From Paenibacillus sp. MBLB1832 (lineage in GTDB: Bacteria > Bacillota > Bacilli > Paenibacillales > NBRC-103111), in assembly GCF_032271945.1 (NCBI RefSeq), contig NZ_CP130319.1:4607001-4671000 (forward strand): a stretch of DNA of 64,000 bases, in the 5' to 3' direction. Each line of letters starts with the position of its first letter. The first letter of the stretch is position 1. The notes beneath the pieces are model-generated. The model was not told where the DNA came from. It ran no database searches and worked only from the letters and a program-made list of their open reading frames with translations. This document shows positions 25,835 through 34,029 of the stretch, one piece after another. The translations under genes were made by a program, and so were the position numbers.

Positions 25835-28246
25835 TTATTTATTCAGCAAACGATAGATAACAACAGCGGCTTGTGCACGAGTGGAGTTAGCATTTGGATT
25901 AAATGCGTTGCCTTCTTCACCGATAATGATGCCTTCATTTGCTGCCAGAGCAACGCCATCTTTCAAAGACGTGTTAATCGCTGTTGCATCCGTGAAACCT
26001 TTAAGAACTTCATCCACTTTAGCTGGATTTAGCGTTACGCCTTTAAGCGCAAGCGCTCTGGAGGACATAACAGCCATTTCGGCACGCGTAATTTTACCGT
26101 TAGGGTCAAATTTACCCGCTTCTTTGCCGTTCACGATGCCGTTTTTAACTGCAGATGCAACGTAGACTTTGTACCAGTCGGAATCGCTCACATCAGCGAA
26201 GTTTTCAGTTGCTTGATCATCTTGCAAGGAGAATGTTTTGACGATCATTTTCGCAAATTCAGCACGTGTAACAAATCCATTCGGATCGAAGGTTTGCTCC
26301 GCACGACCTTCAAGAATGCCTTTTGCCGCAGCTACTTGAATTTGTCGACCAGCCCATGCCTTAACGGATGTTGTATCGCCGAAAGATACTTTATTCTCAA
26401 CAACGGTATACGTGGAGAAGCCGTTACGTTTGGCGCTAAAAGTGCCGTTTTGATAGCTACCGCCGTAGTACTCTAATTTGCCATTGATAATTTTCGCAAG
26501 GGTCAGCAAATCTGTATCTACATTGGATGTATTCTCAATTGGAAGTTGTAGAGTAACAGGCTTATTGAATGTGTGAATTTCATTTCCGCCAGATGTAAAT
26601 TCAAAATTAAATACATCAGATACAACATTTAGTTTTGTTACGTCCGTTGCTTCAGTCTTATCTTGTTTAGACACCTTTAGCGTCGTATCTTTACTAAACT
26701 CTGTAGGACTAACACCTAATGTAAGACCATTCATGGAGACGGATACGGTATCAATACCATTCTCTTTCGCAGAATCAAGCAATTCTTTAGCGAACGGAAT
26801 TTCAGTCGTTTTGGCAGTGGTTGTACCAAAATCCAATTTCAGCTCGACTTTCTCTGGTTTCGCTTGTGGGTTCAACTTCTGCAATTGATCATTCAGTGCC
26901 TTGGCTTTATCGGCAACTTCTTTCATTTTCTTTGTAAGATCAGCGTTATTCAGCGTCGGTTTCGCTACATTACCTTCTACTTTAATCGATGATTTCAGGT
27001 CAAGTGTGGCTAGTTGTGCGATGGCATTTTTAATAGCATCTTGTGCTTTTTTGAAGATTTCGGATTTTTTCTCATCGGTTGCACCAACAAGATCCTTGAT
27101 CAACTTATCTAAATCAGCTTTACCTTGCTCTGCTGGATCCTTTTTAGTATCTGCTGGTGAAGTTCCAGTGCCAGGATCAGTGCTGGATGAATTATTTAAG
27201 GATATCGTGGCCGAGATATACAAGAGAAGCCCAAATTTGGAATCACGTGCTTGAATCTTGCCGCTGCCAGCGTTTGCTCCGTCCAGTACAAGAGTACCAT
27301 CATTTGTGAATTTCACATGGTCAACTGTTCCTGTTTGAAGGCTCCAAGTCAAATAGTTGTTAATTAAATTTGAACCAAACACGGTCAACCCAGGTTTAAC
27401 AGAGTTCGTAGTTACTGTAGTAGGAACGTATGCGATATCTCCAGCAAGTACGTATCTTACTCCAGCCGAAACGAGCGCTGCCCTTGCCGATAAAGCTTTG
27501 GCTCCTACAGCATTAGCAATGTTATCTTGAACTACATTGAGATCATCCAGGGTAATATGATAAGCCTTTAGGAAGTTATAAATAAGTAGATTATCATCGG
27601 ATAGTTCAGCTTTAACAATTGAATTTACGGTATTTAATATATCTTGTGTACTGCCGCTGTTAGATAACGCTACGAGAACACTTGCCAATAAGTCATTTTT
27701 TTTAGATTTCAATGCTGCGATTGCTGCTTCTTGAAAATCAATTACGCTTTGTTTGCTTAGTCCATACTGATCATTAATGCCAGGAAGTGATTTATAAGTG
27801 AACAGCGTATTGATTGCAGCACGAATATTTGTATTTTGAACTAAAGCATCAATGTTATTTCCAGACTCGTCATAGAATAAATCCAAGCTATTAAAAAGTG
27901 CAAACACTGGAGTAACATTTACGCCAGCAGGAGCTAATTTCGTCCAAACAGGCCCGAGAATGGTTTGCATTTCTGAATCAGTAAAGTTATGAGCAGCCAC
28001 ATAATCTCTTGTCGCTTTCACATCAGATAACCCTTGTACATCTTTAACAAGTTCACCGTGCAGGCCATTCAACATACCTAGTGGAGTAACAGCAGTAGTA
28101 GTTGCTACTGTATCAGCCGAAGCCACCCCAACAGAAATCCCCAACTTATCGGCAAACCCTTTCTCGCTTAATGGAAGTCCAGCAAGGGATGCAAGCAAGA
28201 TGCTTGCTGATAGTGTCGTTACGGCTAATTTCTTTTTCATCGTCAT
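25835..28246 (-). CDS. S-layer-homology (SLH) domain surface protein
   Basis: A signal peptide covers about residues 1-45 (LAVTTLSASILLASLAGL, cleavage near VASADT). A mainly helical N-terminal region follows, then a Ser/Thr/Asp linker near 360-375 and a Lys-rich helical segment (about 375-470). Three C-terminal SLH repeats (about 620-800) each hold a TRAE-type motif: FVTRAEFAKM, KITRAEMAVM, STRAQAAVVI. SLH repeats anchor proteins to pyruvylated secondary cell wall polymer. ATG 28246 is chosen for its AGGTGA site. It sits between the tyrosine phosphatase gene and the co-polymerase gene, where an SLH protein is not usual, and has its own downstream terminator. The function of the N-terminal part is not recognised. 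Confidence 0.9.
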   Translation of the reverse strand: MTMKKKLAVTTLSASILLASLAGLPLSEKGFADKLGISVGVASADTVATTTAVTPLGMLNGLHGELVKDVQGLSDVKATRDYVAAHNFTDSEMQTILGPVWTKLAPAGVNVTPVFALFNSLDLFYDESGNNIDALVQNTNIRAAINTLFTYKSLPGINDQYGLSKQSVIDFQEAAIAALKSKKNDLLASVLVALSNSGSTQDILNTVNSIVKAELSDDNLLIYNFLKAYHITLDDLNVVQDNIANAVGAKALSARAALVSAGVRYVLAGDIAYVPTTVTTNSVKPGLTVFGSNLINNYLTWSLQTGTVDHVKFTNDGTLVLDGANAGSGKIQARDSKFGLLLYISATISLNNSSSTDPGTGTSPADTKKDPAEQGKADLDKLIKDLVGATDEKKSEIFKKAQDAIKNAIAQLATLDLKSSIKVEGNVAKPTLNNADLTKKMKEVADKAKALNDQLQKLNPQAKPEKVELKLDFGTTTAKTTEIPFAKELLDSAKENGIDTVSVSMNGLTLGVSPTEFSKDTTLKVSKQDKTEATDVTKLNVVSDVFNFEFTSGGNEIHTFNKPVTLQLPIENTSNVDTDLLTLAKIINGKLEYYGGSYQNGTFSAKRNGFSTYTVVENKVSFGDTTSVKAWAGRQIQVAAAKGILEGRAEQTFDPNGFVTRAEFAKMIVKTFSLQDDQATENFADVSDSDWYKVYVASAVKNGIVNGKEAGKFDPNGKITRAEMAVMSSRALALKGVTLNPAKVDEVLKGFTDATAINTSLKDGVALAANEGIIIGEEGNAFNPNANSTRAQAAVVIYRLLNK

Positions 28247-28291
28247 GCTAAAATTCACCTCATTAGATTAGTGGTCTTTCTTGTTGTTGCT

Positions 28292-29062
28292 TTATTTGGA
28301 TTTCCAAAACTGAAACCATTTTGATTTCGGCCAAACAGGAGGAAGTGTTTCAATAGATAAATTATGTATGATCCTGTTGGCATTGTTTTGGAACGTGCTC
28401 ACATAATCGGGGCCTAGTTCCTTTCGCACAACTTCATACGCTTGTGCAAGAGCGAACCCACGCTTGGCAGTGTTGTGGGCATCCGACGCAATGAAATGAG
28501 TCAAATGATTCCGGCATAACTCCAAGGAAAAAGACTGGATGGATCGACCGAAATCCCCCAGTAAGGCATGGGCTGTCACTTGTGTCAAAGCTCCGAGTTG
28601 GACCAACTCCAGCAATTTCTTCGGGTTCTCCACGATTTCTCGATTGCGCTCGGGATGCGTAATAATCGGTACGATATCCATGAGCAGGAGTTCATGCAGC
28701 AACTCTTCGATGCCAGCGGAGATTCGATCAGATGGAAACTCGAGCAGCAAGTAGCGTGAACCATTTAATGTGCTGGTCCGCTTCATTTCTATATCTTCAA
28801 TCAGCTCACGGTACACCCGAACTTCTTGGCCCGCATGCACACGAAGCGGAATTTGGCGCTCAATGAGCTCCTCTTGAAATCGTTGTACCTGTTCGCTGAC
28901 GAAACTAGCTTCATTCATATATCTACCATTGCGATGATGCGGGGTTGCAATGACAGCCGTGATCCCCTGCTGGGCCGCTTGTCTAGCCATCTGAATCGCA
29001 TGGTCCAAATCAGTGGCCCCATCGTCGAGATCTGGTAGTATATGACTATGTATATCAATCAT
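28292..29062 (-). CDS. CpsB/CapC-type PHP tyrosine-protein phosphatase
   Basis: The metal-binding PHP motifs are DIHSHILPDLDDGA (residues 3-16), AVIATPHHRNG (about 37-47), a late IITHPERN (about 134-141) and IASDAHN (about 190-196). The enzyme dephosphorylates the BY-kinase tyrosine cluster, resetting polymer assembly. ATG 29062 is chosen over an in-frame TTG four codons upstream because the conserved family start is MIDIHSH. It is the first gene of the polysaccharide locus. Confidence 0.93.
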   Translation of the reverse strand: MIDIHSHILPDLDDGATDLDHAIQMARQAAQQGITAVIATPHHRNGRYMNEASFVSEQVQRFQEELIERQIPLRVHAGQEVRVYRELIEDIEMKRTSTLNGSRYLLLEFPSDRISAGIEELLHELLLMDIVPIITHPERNREIVENPKKLLELVQLGALTQVTAHALLGDFGRSIQSFSLELCRNHLTHFIASDAHNTAKRGFALAQAYEVVRKELGPDYVSTFQNNANRIIHNLSIETLPPVWPKSKWFQFWKSK

Positions 29063-29466
29063 TGAAATCCCCAACCTCTAGGACTATATTCGTAGTTTTA
29101 CGACAAAAAATATCAGAAATTCACACTTTTCACCATGACGTTCTTTATGAAAGTGTAGCATATATACCTACGCTTGCCTACCCGAAATAGCCCTTAGTTC
29201 CTATTATCAAGCTGTTTTTTATGTAATTTTTATCAGATTTAAATATTTGTAATATGTCCGAATTTTTCGCGAAATCTAGTAAACGATTAACAAACAATTA
29301 GTATTTCATAAAAATTAAACATTTTATCTTATAATTCGACAAAAATCTACATTATCACCTACACTTTCGACAAAAAGTTCACAAAACGATATGCATGAAT
29401 TTTCTGTAAACTAAAACTTACAATGCATCCAAACAACAAACATCCGGTTCATAGAAAATTCAAAAA
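29063..29466 (-). promoter_or_regulatory. Upstream region of the polysaccharide locus
   Basis: About 400 AT-rich bases lie before the first gene. No clear -35/-10 pair, operator palindrome or riboswitch was identified. TTCGACAAAAAGTTCAC near 29365 and repeated TTCGACAAAA at 29335-29345 and 29367-29376 form a short direct repeat about 32 bases apart that could be a binding site. Confidence 0.35.
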
Positions 29467-29510
29467 AAAGAAGATAGAGCCCCAAATATCAAGGGACTTT
29501 ACCTTGCAAT
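29467..29510 (-). terminator. Terminator after the small membrane protein pair
   Basis: An imperfect stem AGtCCC/GGGgCT with a 9-base loop is followed on the minus strand by CTATCTTCTTTTTTTTG. It lies shortly after the stop at 29523. Confidence 0.55.
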
Positions 29511-29522
29511 CCTGTCACATGT

Positions 29523-29858
29523 CTACTTTTTTTTCGCCATCACATCACTGATCCCTACAAAAAATACGACGATCGTCACGAACACAATTACTCGAACGTC
29601 CCAGGCATTCGGAAAATCATTCACTCTCATACCCATGGCCCGCAGAAACAGAACAAAGAACAGTAAAACGAGATCGAAAAACATGCAATAAGCCATACGA
29701 GCTGATAATTTATAAAGCGGCAGTTTATCCATCATTTTGCCAATCCCAAATAAATCACTCCATTTGCTGGACTCAGACTTCGTCTGCTGGGGGGGATGAT
29801 CCTTGTCCGCTTTACGGTCAACGATCGGTTTTTGCTCGTTTGACAATTTTCTCGCCAA
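29523..29858 (-). CDS. Two-helix membrane protein of unknown function
   Basis: The frame of 111 codons has a hydrophilic N-terminus (about 50 residues) and two membrane helices (about 58-72 and 89-105). The start is not certain: TTG 29858 gives the longest frame and overlaps the preceding small gene by 41 bases; TTG 29846 is an alternative. Neither has a strong ribosome binding site, so translation is probably coupled to the upstream gene. No family was recognised. The pair lies downstream of PrkA in the same direction, separated from it by a hairpin. Confidence 0.6.
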   Translation of the reverse strand: MARKLSNEQKPIVDRKADKDHPPQQTKSESSKWSDLFGIGKMMDKLPLYKLSARMAYCMFFDLVLLFFVLFLRAMGMRVNDFPNAWDVRVIVFVTIVVFFVGISDVMAKKK

Positions 29859-30039
29859 CTTCTAATGATGAATCGGTCGTATCCCTCCACATGAGTATAG
29901 CCCCGATACAACTGACGCCCACAATGAAAATCCCCCCCAAAGGTGAGAGCAGCTGCACTTCCCATGTCAAGATAATAGTCAGAAAACTTATGAACAGTAA
30001 TAGATAAGCCCCGGTCATTTTCATTGCGTTTCTTGCCAT
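29818..30039 (-). CDS. 73-residue two-helix membrane protein
   Basis: ATG 30039 (MARNAMKMTGAYLL) has GGGAGGTG upstream with good spacing. Two membrane helices cover about residues 9-27 and 31-50, followed by a charged tail (SSLEVGEKIVKRAKTDR). The end overlaps the next small membrane gene in another frame, so the two are likely made together. The product is not assigned to a family. Confidence 0.7.
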   Translation of the reverse strand: MARNAMKMTGAYLLLFISFLTIILTWEVQLLSPLGGIFIVGVSCIGAILMWRDTTDSSLEVGEKIVKRAKTDR

Positions 30040-30127
30040 GATCTATCAACACCTCCCTATTTATGAAGCTAAAGTAGTATATGAGAGATTCATAGATGAG
30101 GTGATAGGCACCAAACGCGTAGCACAC

Positions 30128-30170
30128 GGCAAAAAGACCCAAAAAGGTCGTCACCCTTTCAGGCCTTTCG
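30128..30170 (-). terminator. Probable terminator of the PrkA gene
   Basis: On the minus strand GACCTTTTTGGGTC forms a short stem followed by TTTTTGCC; a longer alternative pairs AAAGGGT with ACCTTTT. Both lie within 60 bases of the PrkA stop. Confidence 0.5.
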
Positions 30171-30186
30171 CTCTATCTAACTGGTT

Positions 30187-32082
30187 CTATCTGTTCAGCA
30201 AACTGCCCACGTATCTTAACAACTCATTGGCGCAGACTGGGCAGTACCCATGCTCATCGATCAGCTGTTTGGTCACATCGTTTATTTTCTTCAGTTGCTT
30301 CTCATCCGGTGTTTTGGTGGATGTCGTAATTTTCACGATATCCTTCAGATCAGCGAAAAGCTTTTTCTCAATCGCTTCACGTAAGCGCTCGTGGCTGCTG
30401 TAGTCAAACCTTCTGCCTTTGCGTGAGTAGGAAGAGATGCGGATCAGAATTTCTTCGCGGAATGCTTTTTTCGCATTTTCAGAAATACCAATCTGTTCCT
30501 CGATTGAACGCATGAGGCGCTCATCTGGGTCCATTTCCTCGCCAGTTAACGGATCCTTGATTTTCCCCCAATTGCAGTAGGCCTCAATATTATCCAAGTA
30601 GTTGTCGAAAATCGTTCTAGCCGACTCCTCGAAGGAGTACACGAACGCTTTCTGCACTTCTTTCTTGGCAATATCGTCATATTCCTTACGGGCCACCGAG
30701 ATGAAATTGAGGAAACGCTCGCGCTCATCTTTGGTGATCGATGGATGCTGATCCAGGCCGTCCTTCAAGGCGCGCAGCACATCTAACGCGTTAATACATT
30801 GAAGATCCTGGCGGATCAAGGCACTGGAAATTCGGTTGATGACATACCGCGGGTCAATACCGCTCATGCCCTCTTCTTGGTACTCATTCTGCATTTCCTT
30901 CAGATCGGCTTCTTTGTAGCCTTCGACGACTTCGCCGTCGTACATGCGCATTTTTTTGATGAGATCCATGCCTTGCTTCTTCGTTTCCTTCAAACGTGTC
31001 AGAATCGAGAAGATAGCGGCCACACGCAACGCATGAGGTGCAATATGGATATGGGACATATCGCTTTGCCCGATGAGTTTGTAGTAAATTTTTTCTTCGT
31101 CGGAGACTCGCAAATTGTAAGGAATCGGCATGACGATCATCCGAGACTGCAGGGCTTCATTTTTCTTATTCGCGATAAAAGATTTATACTCAGTTTCATT
31201 GGTATGCGCGATGATCAACTCATCCGCACTGATCAGCGCGAAGCGACCCGCTTTGAAATTCCCCTCTTGCGTGAGGGAGAGCAAATTCCAGAGGAACTTC
31301 TCATCGCACTTCAGCATCTCCTGGAACTCCATGATTCCCCTGTTCGCCTTATTCAGCTCGCCGTCAAATCGATAGGCACGCGGATCAGACTCGGAGCCGA
31401 ACTCTGTGATTGTGGAGAAGTCGATGCTGCCTGTCAAGTCGGCGATATCCTGGGACTTTGGATCCGACGGACTAAACGTACCAATACCGACACGACCTTC
31501 TTCCGATACAAAAACACGCTCAATATGTACATCCTCGATGCAGCCGTTGTATTCCGTTTTCAGACGCATCTGGCAGGACGGACATAGGCTTCCCTCGATT
31601 TTCACGCCAAGCTCTCGCTCGATCTCTAATCGCAGCTCCTGAGGAATGAGATGCAGCGGCTCTTCATGCATAGGACACCCTTTGATGGCGTAGACAGCAC
31701 CTAAATTTGTTTTGGAGAATTGTTCTAATCCTCGCTTCAACATGGTCACAATTGTGGATTTCCCACCGCTTACAGGACCCATTAGCAACAAAATCCGTTT
31801 GCGAACATCCAAACGACGGGCAGCGGAATGGAAATATTCTTCCACCAGCTTCTCAATGGCACGATCCAGTCCGAAAATCTCTGAGTTGAAAAATTTGTAG
31901 GATTTGGTGCCGCTCTGGTCATTGATGCCCTGGGACGCAATCATATCATAGACCCTCGAATGTGCTGTTCTCGCGAGTCCAGGATTACTGCGAAGCAATT
32001 CTATGTACTCCGCGAACGTACCGGTCCAGCTCAATGAATCCTTCTCCGTACGATGCTCTGAAATTCTTTTGAATATGTCCAT
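30187..32082 (-). CDS. prkA: PrkA serine protein kinase (AAA-type)
   Basis: The 631-residue protein has Walker A LLMGPVSGGKSTIVT near residue 104, the PrkA block IFGLDRAIEKLVEEYFHSAAR (about 69-89), SLCPSCQMRL with two cysteines near 160, and the C-terminal PrkA domain (about 400-600). PrkA is a widespread Ser kinase/AAA protein produced under nutrient stress and, in Bacillus, during sporulation. A near-perfect AAAGGAGGT precedes ATG 32082. Its usual partners YhbH and SpoVR are not adjacent, while YhbD and bactofilins lie about 16 kb away. Confidence 0.95.
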   Translation of the reverse strand: MDIFKRISEHRTEKDSLSWTGTFAEYIELLRSNPGLARTAHSRVYDMIASQGINDQSGTKSYKFFNSEIFGLDRAIEKLVEEYFHSAARRLDVRKRILLLMGPVSGGKSTIVTMLKRGLEQFSKTNLGAVYAIKGCPMHEEPLHLIPQELRLEIERELGVKIEGSLCPSCQMRLKTEYNGCIEDVHIERVFVSEEGRVGIGTFSPSDPKSQDIADLTGSIDFSTITEFGSESDPRAYRFDGELNKANRGIMEFQEMLKCDEKFLWNLLSLTQEGNFKAGRFALISADELIIAHTNETEYKSFIANKKNEALQSRMIVMPIPYNLRVSDEEKIYYKLIGQSDMSHIHIAPHALRVAAIFSILTRLKETKKQGMDLIKKMRMYDGEVVEGYKEADLKEMQNEYQEEGMSGIDPRYVINRISSALIRQDLQCINALDVLRALKDGLDQHPSITKDERERFLNFISVARKEYDDIAKKEVQKAFVYSFEESARTIFDNYLDNIEAYCNWGKIKDPLTGEEMDPDERLMRSIEEQIGISENAKKAFREEILIRISSYSRKGRRFDYSSHERLREAIEKKLFADLKDIVKITTSTKTPDEKQLKKINDVTKQLIDEHGYCPVCANELLRYVGSLLNR

Positions 32083-32214
32083 GGGTACCTCCTTTCACTG
32101 CTGCCTTTTTGGTTATAGGTCAGCTCGTGATGGTGAATTGTGTACTACAATCCTATGCACCCATGAAGGATAACTTGCCCGAAATTTTAAAAGTGTCATG
32201 TATTTCTCACTTTA

Positions 32215-32243
32215 CGATTTCGGATGACGTGCTATGCTATAAT
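32215..32243 (+). promoter_or_regulatory. Extended -10 promoter of the DUF2161 gene
   Basis: TGCTATAAT (32235-32243) is an extended -10 element 48 bases before the start codon at 32292. The -35 region is weak, as is common with TGn promoters. Confidence 0.5.
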
Positions 32244-32291
32244 GAAAGCCATTCTGTCGCACTTCATGTATGAAGAGGAGAACATCACCTC

Positions 32292-33014
32292 ATGCCGATC
32301 CAAAACGAAACCGAGCTCTATGCCCCGGTCAAACACTATTTCGAACAGCGTGGCTACACGGTGCGCGGCGAAGTTAAGCACTGTGATTTAGTCGCTATAC
32401 GAGGCGACGAGCCACCTGTCATTGTCGAGTTAAAAAAGAGCTTTAACATCCCGCTCCTCGTGCAAGCCATCGATCGGCTGAAGCTGACCCAAGACGTGTA
32501 CGTCGCTTTCGAGCTGCCGAACAAAGGAAAAGCCCCCCATCGCTTGCAATGGGAGGACATTCGCCGTCTTTGTCGTATGCTGGGACTAGGTGTATTGACC
32601 GTACAATTCTACAAACGCAAACAGCCCACAGTCGACCTCGTCTGTGAGCCTACTCCCTATATGCTGCGATCGAACAAACGAGCGTCCTTAAAGCTGGTTA
32701 CCGAATTCCATGAACGCAGCGGCGACTATAATGTGGGCGGCAGCAACAAAATGAAGCTCATGACCGCCTACCGTGAGAAATCGCTGCATTGTGTGCATCT
32801 GCTGAAGCTCCATGGACCGCTAAGCCCTCGCCAGCTGCGCGAATTCACGAACAACAAAGCCGTCCCCTCGCTGCTCCAGCAAAATTATTACGGCTGGTTC
32901 ATCCGTCAGAGCCGCGGCATTTACCATCTCACGCCTTCTGGCGAGAAAGCTTTAGTCGACTACGCGCACGTAGCGGCCAGCTTCCCGCCATCTAGCCAAT
33001 TTAAGAGCGAATGA
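32292..33014 (+). CDS. DUF2161 family protein (PD-(D/E)XK-like nuclease fold)
   Basis: Residues 1-110 form the DUF2161 domain: YAPVKHYFEQRGYTVRGEV, then CDLVAIRGDEPPVIVELKKSF. The D...E-x-K spacing (DLVA / VELKK) is that of the PD-(D/E)XK phosphodiesterase fold, so nuclease activity is possible. The C-terminal half (about 150-235) looks like a winged-helix or restriction-like accessory segment. GAGGAG precedes ATG 32292. Its 3' end overlaps the convergent oxidoreductase gene by 14 bases. It stands alone and is not part of a recognisable restriction system. Confidence 0.8.
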   Translation: MPIQNETELYAPVKHYFEQRGYTVRGEVKHCDLVAIRGDEPPVIVELKKSFNIPLLVQAIDRLKLTQDVYVAFELPNKGKAPHRLQWEDIRRLCRMLGLGVLTVQFYKRKQPTVDLVCEPTPYMLRSNKRASLKLVTEFHERSGDYNVGGSNKMKLMTAYREKSLHCVHLLKLHGPLSPRQLREFTNNKAVPSLLQQNYYGWFIRQSRGIYHLTPSGEKALVDYAHVAASFPPSSQFKSE

Positions 33015-33951
33015 CAACCCGATGGACATTCGCTTCTTCATTCATGCGCAGCAGCGCTTTGTTCATCCAGATCGCGGCTTGGGCGCCTTCCCCCATCGCG
33101 ATGGACACTTGCTCCGCATGAACACCTACATCACCAGCGGCCCAGACGAAGGGGACGCTGGTCATTTTGCTGCGGGGATCGGTCATAATATGTCGATTCT
33201 CCATCCGTTCCGCGCCGAGCTGACGCGCCAGGTCCGACTTCACTTCATTGCCGCCGAACGCGATGAATGCACGCTCTGCCTCTATCATCACTCCGCTCGC
33301 GAGCTTAACTCCACTGAACCGCCCTGGCACCTTCACCTTAACCTCAGCGAGATCTTCCGCGACATAAGTGATTCCTTTCTCCCGCATCTCATCTGCCATC
33401 TTAGAGCTCACAGCCCGCTGCTTATGATTCACATAGGTAACGCGATCCGTTCGCCAGCGAAGCTTGATCGCCATCGCAGCTCCCGCATCTCCAGAGCCCA
33501 TGACAATCGTATGTTTATCCATGACTTCATAGCCGTCGCAATCGGGGCAGACATAGACCGTTAACCCTAAGCATTCCTTCAGTCCTGGCAGTTCAGGCAT
33601 TCGGTCCAGTAACCCTGTCGCGAGCAGCAGTGTCCGACCTTCATAGCCGCGGCCGCTCTTGCCCCACAACTCAAAGCCGTCGCCAATTTTCCCTTTGGCC
33701 ACAGCTTGTACCACTTCATCTTCGATAAACGTAACACCAAGCTTCTCCGCTTGTCCTCTTCCAACTTGGCGCAAATGTTCACCAGAGACACCATCAGGCC
33801 AGCCCAACAGGTTCCGATAGCTCCTGCACAAGGAAGATCGGCCATTTCCTGCGTCAATGACGAGCACACGGTGTTCGTACCTTCCTAATTGAATGGCAGC
33901 CTGTAAGCCTGCAATGCCTCCGCCAACAATAATGCTATCCGCCTGATTCAT
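33001..33951 (-). CDS. Thioredoxin-reductase-like FAD/NAD(P) oxidoreductase
   Basis: The FAD motif IIVGGGIAGLQAAIQLG lies at residues 7-23, a redox-active type CPDCDG near 138, a second nucleotide-binding motif VMGSGDAGAAMA near 150, and VWAAGDVG near 270. This is the layout of the thioredoxin reductase family, but the protein may reduce another partner, since the genuine TrxB motif is normally CATCDG. AGGAGC precedes ATG 33951. A 20-bp palindrome lies 34 bases upstream. Confidence 0.85.
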   Translation of the reverse strand: MNQADSIIVGGGIAGLQAAIQLGRYEHRVLVIDAGNGRSSLCRSYRNLLGWPDGVSGEHLRQVGRGQAEKLGVTFIEDEVVQAVAKGKIGDGFELWGKSGRGYEGRTLLLATGLLDRMPELPGLKECLGLTVYVCPDCDGYEVMDKHTIVMGSGDAGAAMAIKLRWRTDRVTYVNHKQRAVSSKMADEMREKGITYVAEDLAEVKVKVPGRFSGVKLASGVMIEAERAFIAFGGNEVKSDLARQLGAERMENRHIMTDPRSKMTSVPFVWAAGDVGVHAEQVSIAMGEGAQAAIWMNKALLRMNEEANVHRVVIRS

Positions 33952-33984
33952 CGGTTCCCATGCTCCTCTTCTCCATTTCTGTAT

Positions 33985-34004
33985 CTTTTAGGATATCCTA
34001 AAAG
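33985..34004. promoter_or_regulatory. 20-bp perfect palindrome, candidate operator
   Basis: CTTTTAGGATATCCTAAAAG is fully self-complementary with no loop. It lies between the MFS stop (34030) and the oxidoreductase start (33951). It lacks a T-run on either strand, so it is unlikely to be a terminator, and its two-fold symmetry suits a dimeric regulator. Confidence 0.5.
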
Positions 34005-34029
34005 GAGCACTTACATCCAAGCATCTAAC

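Noticed and set aside
25881-27254. Long plus-strand frames inside the SLH gene
   Set aside because: They mirror the coding sequence of the SLH protein, which has signal peptide and domain motifs; the mirror frames show none.
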